Origin: Pieris napi | Taxonomy: Eukaryota; Arthropoda; Insecta; Lepidoptera; Pieridae | Length of the DNA stretch: 64,000 bases | Assembly: GCF_905475465.1 (NCBI RefSeq) | Contig: NC_062245.1 | Location: forward strand, 4,464,001-4,528,000 | Reading direction: 5' to 3' | Shown here: piece after piece, positions 31,601 through 42,070 of the stretch | How positions within the stretch are numbered: the stretch's first letter is position 1 | Layout of the letters: every line of letters starts with the position of its first letter | Translations under genes and position numbers: made by a program | Notes under the pieces: model-generated | Databases searched by the model: none | What the model saw: only the letters and a program-made list of their open reading frames with translations | What the model was told of the DNA's origin: nothing

Positions 31601-34600
31601 TATATATCGTTATCCAATACCATTTGCGTATTAAACTAATTATAGGTTCGCAAGCTGTGCTAATAAATGGACGTGATTTTTCTAACGCGAAAGATTAATA
31701 ACGGATTGTCACGTATCTAAGTAATTACCGCTAATGTGAGTTCACAAAGTAATTAATTGAATAGGCTTAAGGTCTATACGCACTGCTTAACGGCTACAAA
31801 TTGTATCGTATTACACTATATTTTTACCGTTAATCCAAGAAACAACAGAATGAGAATCTTAAACAGATACATAAAAATAATACATCTCAAACACAGATCC
31901 GAAATTATTTGGCGTTATAATATGGAAATACAATGTTTTGTAATCTCATTAAAATCAATGCATATCGGGATATCCCAATAAGACCATGTACATTCTGACA
32001 GCCTTTGTAAAGCAAAGTATTCAATAATAATTTTGTGGCACTGCATGGGTGACCTTGCTGTGACCTTGTTGTGCATCTCAAATGTCTCCATAGATTTTAA
32101 GTAGTCAAAGTCTCCGTGTATGCATGCACAATTGCACAATGCATAATACAATATTTTTTAATACAAATACTCAGCATTTTCTGTAAGGACAAGTTATACT
32201 GTTAAGATATGGAAATAAAATAAATAATCTTATATGCCTAGCACACATCGTTGGTGTTTAGATTTATGTTGTCACACGCTTAATTATATCTCTCATACAA
32301 TACATACAATAACTTAGTGACACACAAAGAATTATAAAAAGTATTATTATGTCTACGTACCTCACACGATTCACCATTAGATATTTCATTAATACTTTCA
32401 ACTGCTTTCGAATGTGACGGCTTCATGTCTTTTGATCTTTATAATTACAGACGTAAAATGGTATTTCTATTCTAAATCTAAACCACAATACAATAGACTT
32501 CACAATAGTAATTTTGTATAGCACCGTCATACAATTCGGAATGATTAAATAATAGACACTAAATACGTCCTGTGAATAAGCGCTGATTTCAATTCCTATG
32601 GAACCTTTGAATATTGAAACGCAAATGCTATGATAATTTAAAGCTTTATTGATCGTGTTATTCGATAAACTCTAAGCTCGGACGTCGGCAACAAAGTTTT
32701 GCCTCATGTATTACTAACCGACCGGTCAAGCGTTGCTGTGGCTAAGGTTTTTTATATTACATAGTAGTAAACTATTCAAGGGAAACGGTAGGAGAACACC
32801 AGTCATGGGCACCACCATGCTTTTTTGGTGGTTATGCCATTAAATTGTTACTTCTGTGAAACGTTGGTACTTTCAACACAGCGCCATCTGTTAGAATTGT
32901 TGTTGTTTGCAATAAAATAATATTGCGGATATAAATTTAGATTAAGCTATACTATCTTTTAAGTTAGATCAAGCTGCACACGGTGTGCAAATTGAATTGA
33001 AATCGGTTCAGTAGTTTAGGAGTCCATAGCGGACAGATAACGTGACGCGTAATTTATATATATTAAGATTTACGTGAGATTTTTTTTATATCTAACCTCT
33101 TTCGATAAAGCACATATAATAATGCTACCAAAGCTATTTCTGGGTGTAGAGTTGCTACATACAAAACTTATAAATATATAATATATTTTACGATAACCAT
33201 GTCGATCTTTATACACTAGTTTTTACAGTTTTTGTACAACACGTCTGCTGCATAGCATAATCAGTATTATGCTATGCAGCAGACGTGTACCCTGGCTCAG
33301 TAGCCAGGGTCAGTTACAATCACCTCACACACACATTACACACTTAAAATGTACCTCATTCATTAAAAACAAATTGTTATATTCTTTGATTATCATTATT
33401 ATTATTTTGTGTGTTTCGTAAGTAATAAATGTTATGCCTATGATTATACAGATTATACTCACCGATGTGATATGGTTTTAAATTTTAAGTGCATGCATTA
33501 TTAGATACATTAACCTAAGAATACCACTCCAACCTTGGCTGTGGGGCCCAATATCTATTGTGTAGTTTTGACAGTTCTGATTAAATTAATATATTTTATT
33601 TCCAGCAATGGCTTAGCTGCCGAAATGCCCATCAAGCCAGAGACCCTTGCAAGAGCTGGTACTTCCCTAGAAGACCAGGCGCAACAGGTGATCATGGAAA
33701 AGCTGTGGAACTTTGCCACCACTAGGTCCTTGAGGTACAGGATCCTGGATAATGCAGATGTGGTCATTGCGGGCAAACAAGAGAAGGACGGAAGCTTGGG
33801 TGTTGGTTAGTACAGGTTTCTTTACATAGTCATTCAATCTAATCTGCTAGGTCACCAATGCCAAAAGGCTATAGAAAGCTTTATATCACTCTACTACTTT
33901 ACGTCTGTCTCACTCTAACGCGTACCGGCTACACCGATCTTGCCAGACCGATGTGAGACGCAGTATGCGTTCTGTCCCGCTTTAACGCGTATTAGCGGTA
34001 CCTATATTACGTCATCGTGTGTTAGGTTTTTTTCGTCACGGAATTTCTTGATTCGGTCGCCACGCTCAAAGCCCGCAATAAAATCTATGCAATAGCTTAA
34101 AAATAAATATTACCGAAGATTGTATCACTGAAAATTTGTAATAGTTATACTTGTGATAGAGCATACTTCAATGAGTAATGATACACTCGACGCTGTATGA
34201 CCTTTACAAAATCATTCCAGGTGTATCAATGAAAGCCCCAAAAGTATTTGAGAGCGGCAGACAAAGGAACAAGAACATGGGTCCATTCCTCGCAGCAGCA
34301 GCCTTGAAGTTCGGCCTCCTTGGTGCTCTGACCTTCAAGGGTCTATACCTGATGGTCGGAAAGGCTCTCCTTATCTCCAAAATCGCTCTACTCCTCGCTA
34401 CGATCATCGGACTGAAGAAACTCTTCTCTCCTCAGGTGACAGATTAGTTAGTATTCATTGCATGGCTTTTATATGGAAATTTGTGTGTAAGGGTGTTTAA
34501 ATTCTATGTACTGACAAATGAAATCTCGCTAATCATTAATAGAAAAATTAAAAATATAGAATGATGTGTATAAGTAAATAGCTGATTGGTGTACATGTAA

Positions 34601-37600
34601 GTACTTAATTGGGTTGCTATACTTGTGCAACACTATAAATTAAAGTCCTTTATGCTGCTTTAATATGTAAAGTTTGCATGATAGCGAGAACATGATAACA
34701 ATATTACTTACAACGTATTATTTAAGTCACATTTAAATATAAAAAGTGGTAGCCTAGTGGCTTAAGCGTGAGAATCTTATAGTCGTAGGTTTGAACCCCG
34801 GCTGTGCACCAATGAACTTTTATTTCTACGTGCGCATTGATCACACGCTCGCACTGTGAAAGCTTGCTGTGGAAAGCCACCTTTGACCCAAAAAGTCATT
34901 GGTGTGTGTCCGGCACAGAATGCTTTTTACATAAATCTATGCTTGTGAGCCACTATTCTATTCTGATAGAAAGATAATTTGTGGCTTGGTGCGCCAAGGG
35001 GTGCATATGGGGAAAATGTTGAAATGTTTAACTTATGTTCTTCCAAATGTAAATTGTTCTATAGCTGAGATTTAACATATTCGTATGATGGTGTCCTACT
35101 AGAAAGTATATGAGTTTATCAGTATTAGACGCTAATTTGAATAAAAAAGCGTAGTTTTGCGCACAAGAGGGACGCTGTAAGATATTTCATACAATTTTTT
35201 GTAGTGTTTTTCTTAACTTTCTCAAACTCATATCATCAATAGCATAAAAATATTATTTAATCAATGAAACCGATATTCTAATATGTGTTATGTTAATTCT
35301 AGACACCTAATTATAATGTTACATTAAGTTAGATACATAAAAAAAGCTCGCAAATGGACGTAATGTCAACAATAACCAAAAAATTCTATCTGGTTCTCTA
35401 TCTGTATTGACTGACTGAGAAATGAAATTAAGAGAAAAACTTCGCTCATATTTTTAGCATATTAATTGAAACATTCTAAAGGAGGAATTTCCCAAGTTAA
35501 CAGACGAAGTCGCGGAAATAAGTACAACTTTGCTAAAGTAATATTCATTTCTTGGCCTTAAGCTTTTGCTCCCAACGGTAAAACTTGTTCAGCCATATGC
35601 GTACTTCTTTAACTAAATATTAAAGTAAAAGTTAAGTAATGTTCACGACTTTGTCTATGTAAGTACGCTAATATAAGAAGCTAATATTAAAAATAGATTT
35701 GTTACAATAGAAGCATTTCTCTTAAAAGCATGTGATTGCATGGAAACGTACATTTCTCGCCAGTCTAGCATGAAGGCATGTGCATGATTAAATTTCATTA
35801 AAACTTTACTGTCTTTCATTTTGTCGATCTTAAGTGGAATTCAATTACTCTGACTCTAGAACTATTATTCTCATATCAAAATGATCTTATAGTTCTAGAT
35901 AAGACGTAATTAAATGTTGTTATTAGATTTATTTAAATTAACTTTCTTTCGATTTACATTTCAAAAAGAACTTTTTCTTTCATCTTTTATTACGTTTCTT
36001 ATAGTATGGTAAGACTACGGAATATTTCCTTACATTTTGGATGCAAAGTAGTTCCTGCATAATTAATTATATCTAGCTTATAACGGATTTCTATAATACT
36101 TATATTATATTTTTGGGGAGCTGTATCAGTACCTTTCTAAGGACATCATAACAATAACAAAGAAAAATATGGACAAGGATGCAAGCATAATATGATGACT
36201 ATGATACTAGCTTTTATGATAATGAAGATATCATTGTGTAATTGAAAATAATGTCGTATAAAAAGAATTGAATTTCGAATACATTTCAGGCTATCATCAA
36301 AAAGGACTAACTCATTTCGGTGAATGTGACCTGACGGAGCATTGGCGAACGGTGAAGGAATATTAACAATGGCAGAGTTAAGAATTAATTATTGAAAGCT
36401 TAAAGCACCATCAAATTTGTTCAACAGCGCTTTTTTGGGGGAGTGTGGTAAATTTCGAATTACAAGAGCGGTAGAATTCATTCCTAACTTTGCCGTTCAC
36501 GATTGTAAATAATATTTATTTATTGTTAATTCTACTAACTTGTACAATACTAGTTTCGCATTTAGATGATAAAATAACTGCAAGTGTACTAACGATTATT
36601 TATTGTGGATTAAATTATTGTTGACTAACATTTTATTTATTTAGCCCTTTTTTGCATTAACATTTCTAACATATACTAAAACTTGCCTAAGAACTATTTC
36701 ACTATGTCATTTTAATATATATTTAAGTATTTGAAATCTACCTTGGTTGTACGAGTGAACGAGGTGCATAATTTAAGTAGAGTAGTATATTCATGGATGA
36801 ATCATTCATGAATTCATTAAAATCACGCACGTATAATAGAGGGACCAAACATGTTGTGAGATTGCTCTGTCGAATACACTTTTCATACAAAGTTTAAAAA
36901 GTTATGTTTTTTTGTCCAAATTTCTACTAGGAGTTGACTTTTTTTTGCAAAAATGTGTGTTGATACTAATTCCGATTAAGCTTTCTTTTTTTACTTTTGC
37001 GCCTAAATGATATCCTTAGAGAATATTTAGTCCTGACAACAACTTAGTCCAAGAAAAGTAATAACCTACTTAGGAACTTCCTGCCTACTTGCTGAAATGT
37101 TTTGGATGCTTCAATCGTTAAATGTAATCTGTAGAGACTCTCGTTGAAACAGAACACGGTAAATTATACTAACAGATATTTGCGCGATAGTAATTTATTG
37201 AACTAATGCTTAATAGCTGTAAAAATAATCTAAGAATCAGAGAGAAGTCGAAGTGTAATCTTTAATTTTTGGATTCAGCCTTACGATTCTGTTACTCACT
37301 TTTCGAACTCTCACAGCGGTAAAATGACTGCTTTACGACTGATTTGAACGCGACCGCCGCTGTGAGAGTTCGAAAATCGAATCGCAAGGCAGTTATTTCA
37401 AATAACGATGTATCGTAAAGTCTATTAATATAGTTTGCTTATTAAAGCCTAGCAACTGGCAAATGCATTTTAGGTAATCAATCAGTCATTGAAAAATGCT
37501 GTAGCGCTGTAGTTATGCGCTGGCAAGCATTTTTGAATAAATAATGTAGATAATACATATTATACCAAGCTACTATTCAATATAATTGAACAGAGGACTC

Positions 37601-40059
37601 TAAGCACGGCTGTATTTTAATTAACCCAGTAAGCTCAATAAGTTCTTCGTCCTGGGTCGAATTAACCTCCTCTATTTTTATTAGCAGTAAAAACCATTGG
37701 ATTACTTCAAGTGATGTTAATTCATAAAGAAATCTTTTATTTGTAAAAGGATGGAAATAAATTCGGCTGTATATGGTTAAGCCTATAAAAGCTTCAGTTT
37801 ACGGTCACTTACGATAGCGGACGCGTATTTGCACTGTTGGCATCGTGTTGGCTGCCTTATTTGCGTCAAATATTATTTTTAATTGACTTGGGTCATGATT
37901 TTTTTTAAATCAAATATATGTTCGATCTTCCTTAAAGCTGTTTCACATGTCAAAACCAACATAAATATTATATTTCTTTGGACTAGATATTAAAACTTAT
38001 TCAATTTATACAGCTTCTTCTACTCAACATTTTTAGAGCATTGTTTCAGCGGACAATTCTCATTCCTGAGGTCGTAGGTTTGAACTCCGGTTATACATCA
38101 ATGGACTTAGGGGTAAAAGTTGAGGCTTGTCTCAGGCACTAGGATAAAACAAATGATCAAAAACACAGAGAAATCAGAGACCTACAAGATTGTAGCGCAA
38201 CTGGGTTTTTAGTTCATATACGTAGAGAAACCGCAAAATTCATTAAATGATCTTGCATCCGCTTACCTTATAAAGCTAAGAGACAAAACGGTTAAAAATT
38301 TGATCTAATTTTCTCAAAGACTAATCCAATTTAATTTAATTTTAGCAATATATTGGTTTCTATAATAGTCGAGTTGAATCGCACTCGCGCCGCCTATCAT
38401 CGTGTACACATTACTGATATATCTTTTTAATAGCGCGTACATTCACTGAATTTTCAATAAAGCCCGTTTGGCGACGCAGTGGTTTTATCCTTTTATCACT
38501 TTTCCAATTTTTGCCAACAGCCCTGCGATTCTGTAACTCACTTTTCAAACTCACACAGCGGTTTTCGCATCGGCGGTCGCTCTGAAATCAGTCGTGAAGC
38601 AGTCATTTTATGATTTGGCATACTGATAAACAATAAACCACAAGCTCCCACCTTTTCAGAATGCCAAATCATAAAATGACTGCTTCACGACTGATTTCAG
38701 AGCGACCGCCGATGCGAAAACCGCTGTGTGAGTTTGAAAAGTGAGTTACAGAATCGCAGGGCAGATTTAATAAAGATTATAACGGTCTAGAAGTTTTTAA
38801 ATTTATTCCCGTATGTACGGTAAGCGCCAAAGGGAATTAATTATTTATATTATTGTGAGCTTGACTATCCTTTGTTAATGGTTACTTAGACCTTTATACC
38901 TAGAGATGTATTGCTTTACATTTATCAGTAAATACTTAGCGGGTATGAAGATTAAAGTAAAGTTTGTAGGTTATTTTTATTGCTTGAACCTTCTGAAACT
39001 GAATTTGAATTTCGCATGTGTTTAAGACCCGGTGTAAATATAACGAACATTCTATCTCTCACTCTTACGGCTTTAGACTTCCTAAAGCCGTAGTATCGGA
39101 ATACTTGGCGTTGACATATCGAACGATATTAAGTTTCGCGGTGATTGGAGTGAAATGTTAAATTAGCCCCTAATTGGTGTTCTCAGAAAAGCAAGACGGT
39201 ACTTCAAGCCAGGCCATTTCTTGCAACTGTATAAAGCGTAAATCCGGCCCCGTACGGAGTACTGCCTTGCGATTCTGTAACTCACTTTTCGAACTCTCAC
39301 AGCGGTTTTCACAGCGGCGGTCGCACTCAAATCAGTCGTGAAGCAGTCATTTTACGATTTGGTATTCTGATAAGGAGGGAGCTTGTAGTTTATTGTTTAT
39401 CAGAATGCCTGTTTTCACCTTGGGAGAGATTCGAATTGTCGACGACCAATCATTTTCCGAAAGGCATGATCACTTGGCGTGGCGTAGAGATGTGGGTCTC
39501 TCTGTATCTTCTATCGCATATAGCATATTGTAGATGTTCAGAAAAGTTGTACCTGGCTGATAGTATTTCCGAACCAATTCGACTATGCGAAAAGTGTATT
39601 CGAAAAGTGCGTACCAACCCTTAAAAGGCCGGCAACGCACTCGCGTGTTAACATCAGATGAGCTTCCTGCTCGTTTAACAAGGGCCTGTTCTTTAAAAAA
39701 AAGAGTAAGTAATGGAAGTTAATCTAGTTCCATATGTATGTGGTTCCCATTATTTTTTAAATTATAAGTTGCCCCTACATTTTTTATATTAAATTTAAAG
39801 ATTTTATAAAATTCGTATGAGAATCAGTTACTTTTGAATATACATAGTTTTATTTATACCTGACTAACAAAAAAATTAAAATGGTTCGTAACAGAAGACC
39901 ACTAACCAATAACCTAAAGGTCGATCTATTTTTGTATTGAATCTATTTAAACAGCGCAACAACGTGACCTACGAGGTATTTACGGACAAACATTCAAACA
40001 ATAATGGCTGGGAATCGATAGAAGAGGATTTCGATAAGTATCCTTATGATCACCCATAA
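25617..40059 (+). CDS. Osiris (DUF1676) family protein, complete, 247 aa, five exons
   Basis: Exons: 25617-25682, 30560-30717, 33606-33805, 34221-34435, 39955-40059. All introns are GT-AG, phases join without breaks, and the sum is 744 nt (247 codons plus stop). The product has a signal peptide (MKRFLFSLVLVGVVCA), the N-terminal Osiris Cys pair (C37, C45), a DUF1676 body with FVGYVDRMLRTAAF and an AEMPIKPETLAR segment, a basic link (SGRQRNKN, 153-160), and a long hydrophobic segment about 163-206. It ends in the VTYEVF motif and an acidic/His/Tyr tail (DKYPYDHP). Osiris proteins are insect-specific secretory or endomembrane proteins linked to cuticle and tracheal formation. The size fits the family (250-300 aa). 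Which numbered Osiris gene this is cannot be settled from the sequence alone. Confidence 0.93.
26104..26425 (-). mobile_element. Non-autonomous Helitron, family 1, copy b
   Basis: The plus strand starts CTAGCTGACCCGGCAAACGT (complement of the hairpin plus CTAG end) after an A. It ends in ACGAGAATTTTATATATGAGA followed by T. The inner block 'caagccgtttcggaggagta' is shared with the other copies. Confidence 0.85.
26814..27131 (-). mobile_element. Non-autonomous Helitron, family 1, copy c
   Basis: Same termini as copy b. The left CTAG follows A (26813) and the right ...TATATTAGA is followed by T (27132), so both ends and the A/T target are intact. The 318-bp copy carries no coding sequence. Confidence 0.88.
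27207..27459 (-). mobile_element. Non-autonomous Helitron, family 1, copy d, internally deleted
   Basis: CTAGCTGACCTGGCAAACGT at the left and TATATTAGA|T at the right. It is 253 bp, about 65 bp shorter than copy c, with the loss in the middle. Confidence 0.85.
27870..27950 (+). mobile_element. LINE 3' scrap (family Y)
   Basis: 'accaattcttaaaagaccg', 'gcgagccttct' and 'cttaacatcaggtgaa' occur in the same order as in the 58175-58372 copy. It is heavily decayed. Confidence 0.5.
29678..29930 (+). mobile_element. tRNA-derived SINE, family A
   Basis: Head GAGCAGTATTGGCCTAGTGG, a B box (acgttcgaccccggc), body 'cggtgaaggaaaacatcgtg' and 'cccaaaaagtcaacg', and tail 'ggttgtagcaccattgg'. There is a short internal duplication of 'atccctgta' at 29717-29734. 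Confidence 0.85.
30224..30476 (+). mobile_element. tRNA-derived SINE, family B, complete with TSD
   Basis: The tRNA-like head has A box TGGTCTAGTGGTTAGTAC and B box GGTTCGATCCCCGGC, followed by the body, TATC repeats and a poly-A tail. ATCTTG flanks both ends (30218-30223 and 30477-30482), a target duplication. It is the uninterrupted relative of the SINE split by the Copia element and gives the empty-site structure for it. Confidence 0.9.
30560..30717 (+). CDS. Exon 2 of Osiris gene 2 (Cys pair)
   Basis: Acceptor TTTTCCAG; donor AG|GTAAGG. It encodes LPSEETLKNG through to DDMMIVDE with C37 and C45. The last codon is split after two bases (AG|C, Ser). Confidence 0.93.
32714..33068 (-). mobile_element. 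Helitron-like element, family 2 type, decayed end
   Basis: On the minus strand the left end is near TCTTAATATATATAAATTACGCGT. The right end has a hairpin-like stretch with GACCGGTCGGTTAG followed by T. It has the layout of the family 2 Helitron, including 'tcggttcagtagtttaggagt', the counterpart of 'atcggttcatgcgttctggagt' at 14160. The terminal CTAG has become TTAG. Confidence 0.5.
33239..33310. repeat. Two adjacent perfect hairpins with the same CAGT loop
   Basis: Hairpin one: a 23-bp perfect stem (33239-33261 with 33266-33288), loop CAGT. Hairpin two starts at the next base: a 9-bp perfect stem (33289-33297 with 33302-33310, ACCCTGGCT), loop CAGT again. CAGT also follows hairpin two directly. 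They lie 296 bp upstream of exon 3. Confidence 0.9.
33606..33805 (+). CDS. Exon 3 of Osiris gene 2
   Basis: Acceptor TTATTTCCAG; donor TTG|GTTAGT. It encodes the SNGLAAEMPIKPETLAR segment through GKQEKDGSLGV. The last codon is split after one base (G|GT, Gly142). Confidence 0.93.
33806..34220 (+). other. Intron 3 of Osiris gene 2 (415 bp)
   Basis: The shortest intron. Its middle (about 33900-34080) is clearly GC-richer than its surroundings, with 'taacgcgta' twice, so it may be a repeat insertion. I could not match it. Confidence 0.5.
34221..34435 (+). CDS. Exon 4 of Osiris gene 2 (hydrophobic segment)
   Basis: Acceptor CATTCCAG; donor CTCAG|GTGACA, phase 0. It encodes VSMKAPKVFESGRQRNKN, then the long Ala/Leu/Ile/Gly-rich stretch, then GLKKLFSPQ. 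If read through, a stop follows three codons later, so splicing to exon 5 is needed for the usual tail. Confidence 0.95.
34746..34940 (+). mobile_element. tRNA-derived SINE, family A
   Basis: 'tagcctagtggcttaagcgtg', B box 'ggtttgaaccccggc', then 'cacgctcgcactgtgaaag', 'cccaaaaagtcattgg' and 'tgtgtgtccggcacagaa'. The 3' third is lost. Confidence 0.75.
37278..37390. mobile_element. Palindromic MITE, family P, deleted copy
   Basis: GCCTTACGATTCTGTTACTC at the left and the inverted GAATCGCAAGGC at the right. It is 113 bp, a deletion derivative of the 38520-38762 form. Confidence 0.75.
38034..38206 (+). mobile_element. tRNA-derived SINE, family A, decayed and internally deleted
   Basis: 'ctcattcctgaggtcgtagg' with B box 'tttgaactccgg', then 'tcaggcacta', 'acaaatgatca' and 'gattgtagcgcaactgg'. 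The 'ggtgaaggaaaac' module is missing. Confidence 0.65.
38520..38762. mobile_element. Palindromic MITE, family P, perfect 102-bp arms
   Basis: The arms 38520-38621 and 38661-38762 are exact inverted copies over 102 bp with a 39-bp centre. The terminal motif is GCCCTGCGATTCTGTAACTC. It has no coding sequence. Four related copies lie at 8254, 37278, 39264 and 63578. The DNA-transposon superfamily is not identified, and no target duplication is clear. Confidence 0.9.
39264..39408. mobile_element. Palindromic MITE, family P, right arm lost
   Basis: Starts GCCTTGCGATTCTGTAACTC, continues through the left arm ('gcggcggtcgcactcaaatc') and the centre ('tagtttattgtttatcagaa'), then stops. Confidence 0.75.
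39540..39705 (+). mobile_element. 3' fragment of a non-LTR retrotransposon (family Y)
   Basis: 'gaaccaattcgact', 'aaaaggccggcaacgcactc', 'taacatcagatgagcttcct' and an A-rich tail. This is the best preserved of the family Y ends together with 58175-58372. Confidence 0.65.
39955..40059 (+). CDS. Exon 5 (last) of Osiris gene 2
   Basis: Acceptor TTTAAACAG. It reads RNNVTYEVFTDKHSNNNGW through DKYPYDHP and stops at TAA (40057-40059). The VTYEV motif after the LKKLFS segment is a recognisable Osiris tail. Confidence 0.93.
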   Translation, partial: RNNVTYEVFTDKHSNNNGWESIEEDFDKYPYDHP

Positions 40060-40063
40060 TAAA
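40058..40063 (+). terminator. Candidate polyadenylation signal of Osiris gene 2
   Basis: AATAAA overlaps the TAA stop codon. It would give a very short 3' UTR. I did not find another good signal close by. Confidence 0.45.
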
Positions 40064-40684
40064 ATAATTTACTTACTTATTCGTTTTATTTATTATCCAT
40101 GATACAATGATAACGTATCTACATTCATATACCTAGAGTTCATGCTTTGAATCATGAGCCACATGAATAACAGACACGCTGTTATGTTAGCGTCTAACTA
40201 TTCATTATGCACATACTTGCCAAACGTATTTCTTTGCTCTAAAGCTACGATTCCACCTAAATAGCGTGCAGCACATTTCTTTACAAAAATTTTGTGCGAA
40301 ACTATAGCAGAACACGTACTAAGCATTTGCGTTTGGCTTGTCTCCATCGGCAATGCTGTGTGTAACTTTTGTGAGCGCAGTGTCCCACACTTGTTTACTG
40401 AGAAGATTTTCTGCACATTTTGTTATTATTCGCTTGATTGAGTCGACCAAAACAAACATTTGTACAACACCGTGCGGCACAGTTAAACACACTGGTGGAA
40501 TCGTACCTTTAGATTCAAACCCTATTGAAAACTAAGATTGCATACTATACAATACAACCAAGCGGCCAATATTAGATAAAGCTTTTCTTCAAGACTAGTC
40601 TTACATACACATAAACCATATTTTTGTCCTGTCATAATAAAATACATTATAAACTATGTATATCAGATGCTAATCAATGTTTGC

Positions 40685-40960
40685 GAGCAGTTTGGCAGAG
40701 TGGCTTCAGCGCGCGACTCTCATACCTGAGGTCGTAGGTTCGATCCCCGGCTGTGGATGGTCTTTCTTTCTATGTGCACATTTGCTCGAACGGTGAAGGA
40801 AAACATCGTGAGGAAACCGACATGTCTTAGACCCAAAAAGTCGATGACGTGTATCAGGCACTGGAGGCTGATCAGCTACTTGTCTATTAGATTTAAAAAT
40901 GATCATGAAACAGATTCAGAAATCTGAGGCCAAGACCTAAAGAGGTTGTAGCGCCACTGA
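40685..40960 (+). mobile_element. tRNA-derived SINE, family A, best-preserved copy
   Basis: Head GAGCAGTTTGGCAGAGTGGC; B box GGTTCGATCCCCGGC; body 'cggtgaaggaaaacatcgtg' and 'cccaaaaagtcgatg'; 'aggctgatcagctacttg'; tail 'gaggttgtagcgccactg'. A and B boxes are at tRNA spacing. Confidence 0.88.
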
Positions 40961-41072
40961 TTTGTTTTATTTTAATCAATGTTTGAGAGATAAGTGTTAA
41001 AAAACAGAGCATTCTGATTTTATAGCATGATGTTATCTTAGCCAATTAAATGACAATCTTTATATACCTATA

Positions 41073-41467
41073 TCATTCTACTATACGTGTGTATGTCAAT
41101 GAACTCCTCTTAAACGGCTAGACCGGTTTGAATGAATTGGCCCTGGATGGTTTAGATTCAAAAATCAGCCCGGCAGATGGCGCTGCAGTCGGTATTTAGG
41201 TTATTTATCTATACCTGCAACTAAACAGCTAGTTTCTCAGATACGAGTCTCGGATAGCTTAACCGGTAGAGCTCTTGGCGTGTAACCAAACGACCTGGGT
41301 TCGATTCCCAGTCTTAGCGGTCCTAATTATTTTTCGTTTGCCGAAAATGATTTCCACTGAGTAAGGTTCCCTTTATTCACAATTCCTTCCCTTTCCTAAA
41401 TTTGTCTTTAATCAATTTGTCATAAAACATGGTTAATATCATGCAGGACGTCTTTCGGGTCCGCTAG
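41073..41467 (+). mobile_element. Non-autonomous Helitron carrying a tRNA-like segment
   Basis: It begins TCATTCTACTATACG after an A and ends with a hairpin-like GGACGTCTTTCGGGTCCGCTAG followed by T. The interior has the 'aacggctagaccggtttg' block analogous to other Helitrons here. There is no helicase. Confidence 0.65.
41252..41318 (+). pseudogene. tRNA-like relic (Thr-TGT-like) inside the Helitron
   Basis: An A-box-like stretch 'tagcttaaccggtagagc', a possible anticodon stem-loop TTGG-CGTGTAA-CCAA with TGT in the anticodon position, and a perfect T arm (CTGGG TTCGATT CCCAG). The acceptor ends do not pair and position 33 is not T, so it is not a working tRNA gene. Confidence 0.55.
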
Positions 41468-41752
41468 TAATAATATATATTCAGAGTAAAAAGGTCATAA
41501 ACCATTAAGTATCGTCTAAAGTTCTTAATAAAATGTTACTTAGTTTAAAAGTTATTGTGGGTGCTATTGTTTTGATATGATTGTACAATATTATAGATGC
41601 ATATAAGTACAAAAAAACTAAAGCAAAATGTTAAATTATAAAAAAATGTTATTTATTGTGTTGGTTTGACCAGAATATGAATTTTTTTTGAGGTTTGATT
41701 TCATGCCAGATTACTCAGGATAAATAAAAGGCGTTTTAACTTTAACAACGAA

Positions 41753-41758
41753 TTTATT
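41753..41758 (-). terminator. Candidate polyadenylation signal for Osiris gene 3
   Basis: AATAAA on the minus strand (plus TTTATT), about 370 bp past the stop of terminal exon B. No AATAAA lies between the stop of exon A (42540) and the start of exon B, so both isoforms could share this site. Confidence 0.35.
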
Positions 41759-41904
41759 TCACTAGGTGCTGAATAAATAAGCCTTAACTTATCCTTACAA
41801 TAACTTATTTAATCTCATAAAAAAGTCGACGGGCTCGCGCTTAAAAATACCTCAGTTAGTTAACAAGTTGAGCAATTTAAATCAGTCTTAAAAACAATTT
41901 CGCT

Positions 41905-42070
41905 CGCAATGTTTTAAATTTCAAACCGGAAATTTGTATAAGAAGCAAACAAGAAGAGTCTAGGTCCAGAAATTTAAAACATTGCGGCCAATTCACTTGC
42001 TAAATGTCAGATCACCACGCTAGTAAACACAAAATCGGATCAAGTATTGCGTGGTAATCTGACATTTAGC
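41905..42070. repeat. Two neighbouring hairpins in the 3' flank of Osiris gene 3
   Basis: First: an 18-bp perfect inverted repeat (41905-41922 with 41969-41986, CGCAATGTTTTAAATTTC). Second: 21 of 22 bp (41999-42020 with 42049-42070, GCTAAATGTCAGAT...). Both lie 60-220 bp past the exon B stop, within a possible 3' UTR. Confidence 0.8.

Larger units (their letters stand above)
30718..33605 (+). other. Intron 2 of Osiris gene 2 (2.9 kb)
   Basis: It contains a Helitron-like element (32714-33068) and two adjacent perfect hairpins (33239-33310), listed separately. The rest is AT-rich with nothing recognised. Confidence 0.6.
34436..39954 (+). other. Intron 4 of Osiris gene 2 (5.5 kb)
   Basis: It contains two SINEs (34746-34940, 38034-38206), three family P palindromic MITEs (37278-37390, 38520-38762, 39264-39408) and a LINE 3' fragment (39540-39705). 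The stretches 34941-37277 and 37391-38033 are AT-rich and show nothing else. Confidence 0.6.

Noticed and set aside
34178..34447. 89-codon single-exon gene over the hydrophobic Osiris segment
   Set aside because: Proper acceptor at 34220 and donor at 34435 show it is an internal exon; the frame start and end are intronic.
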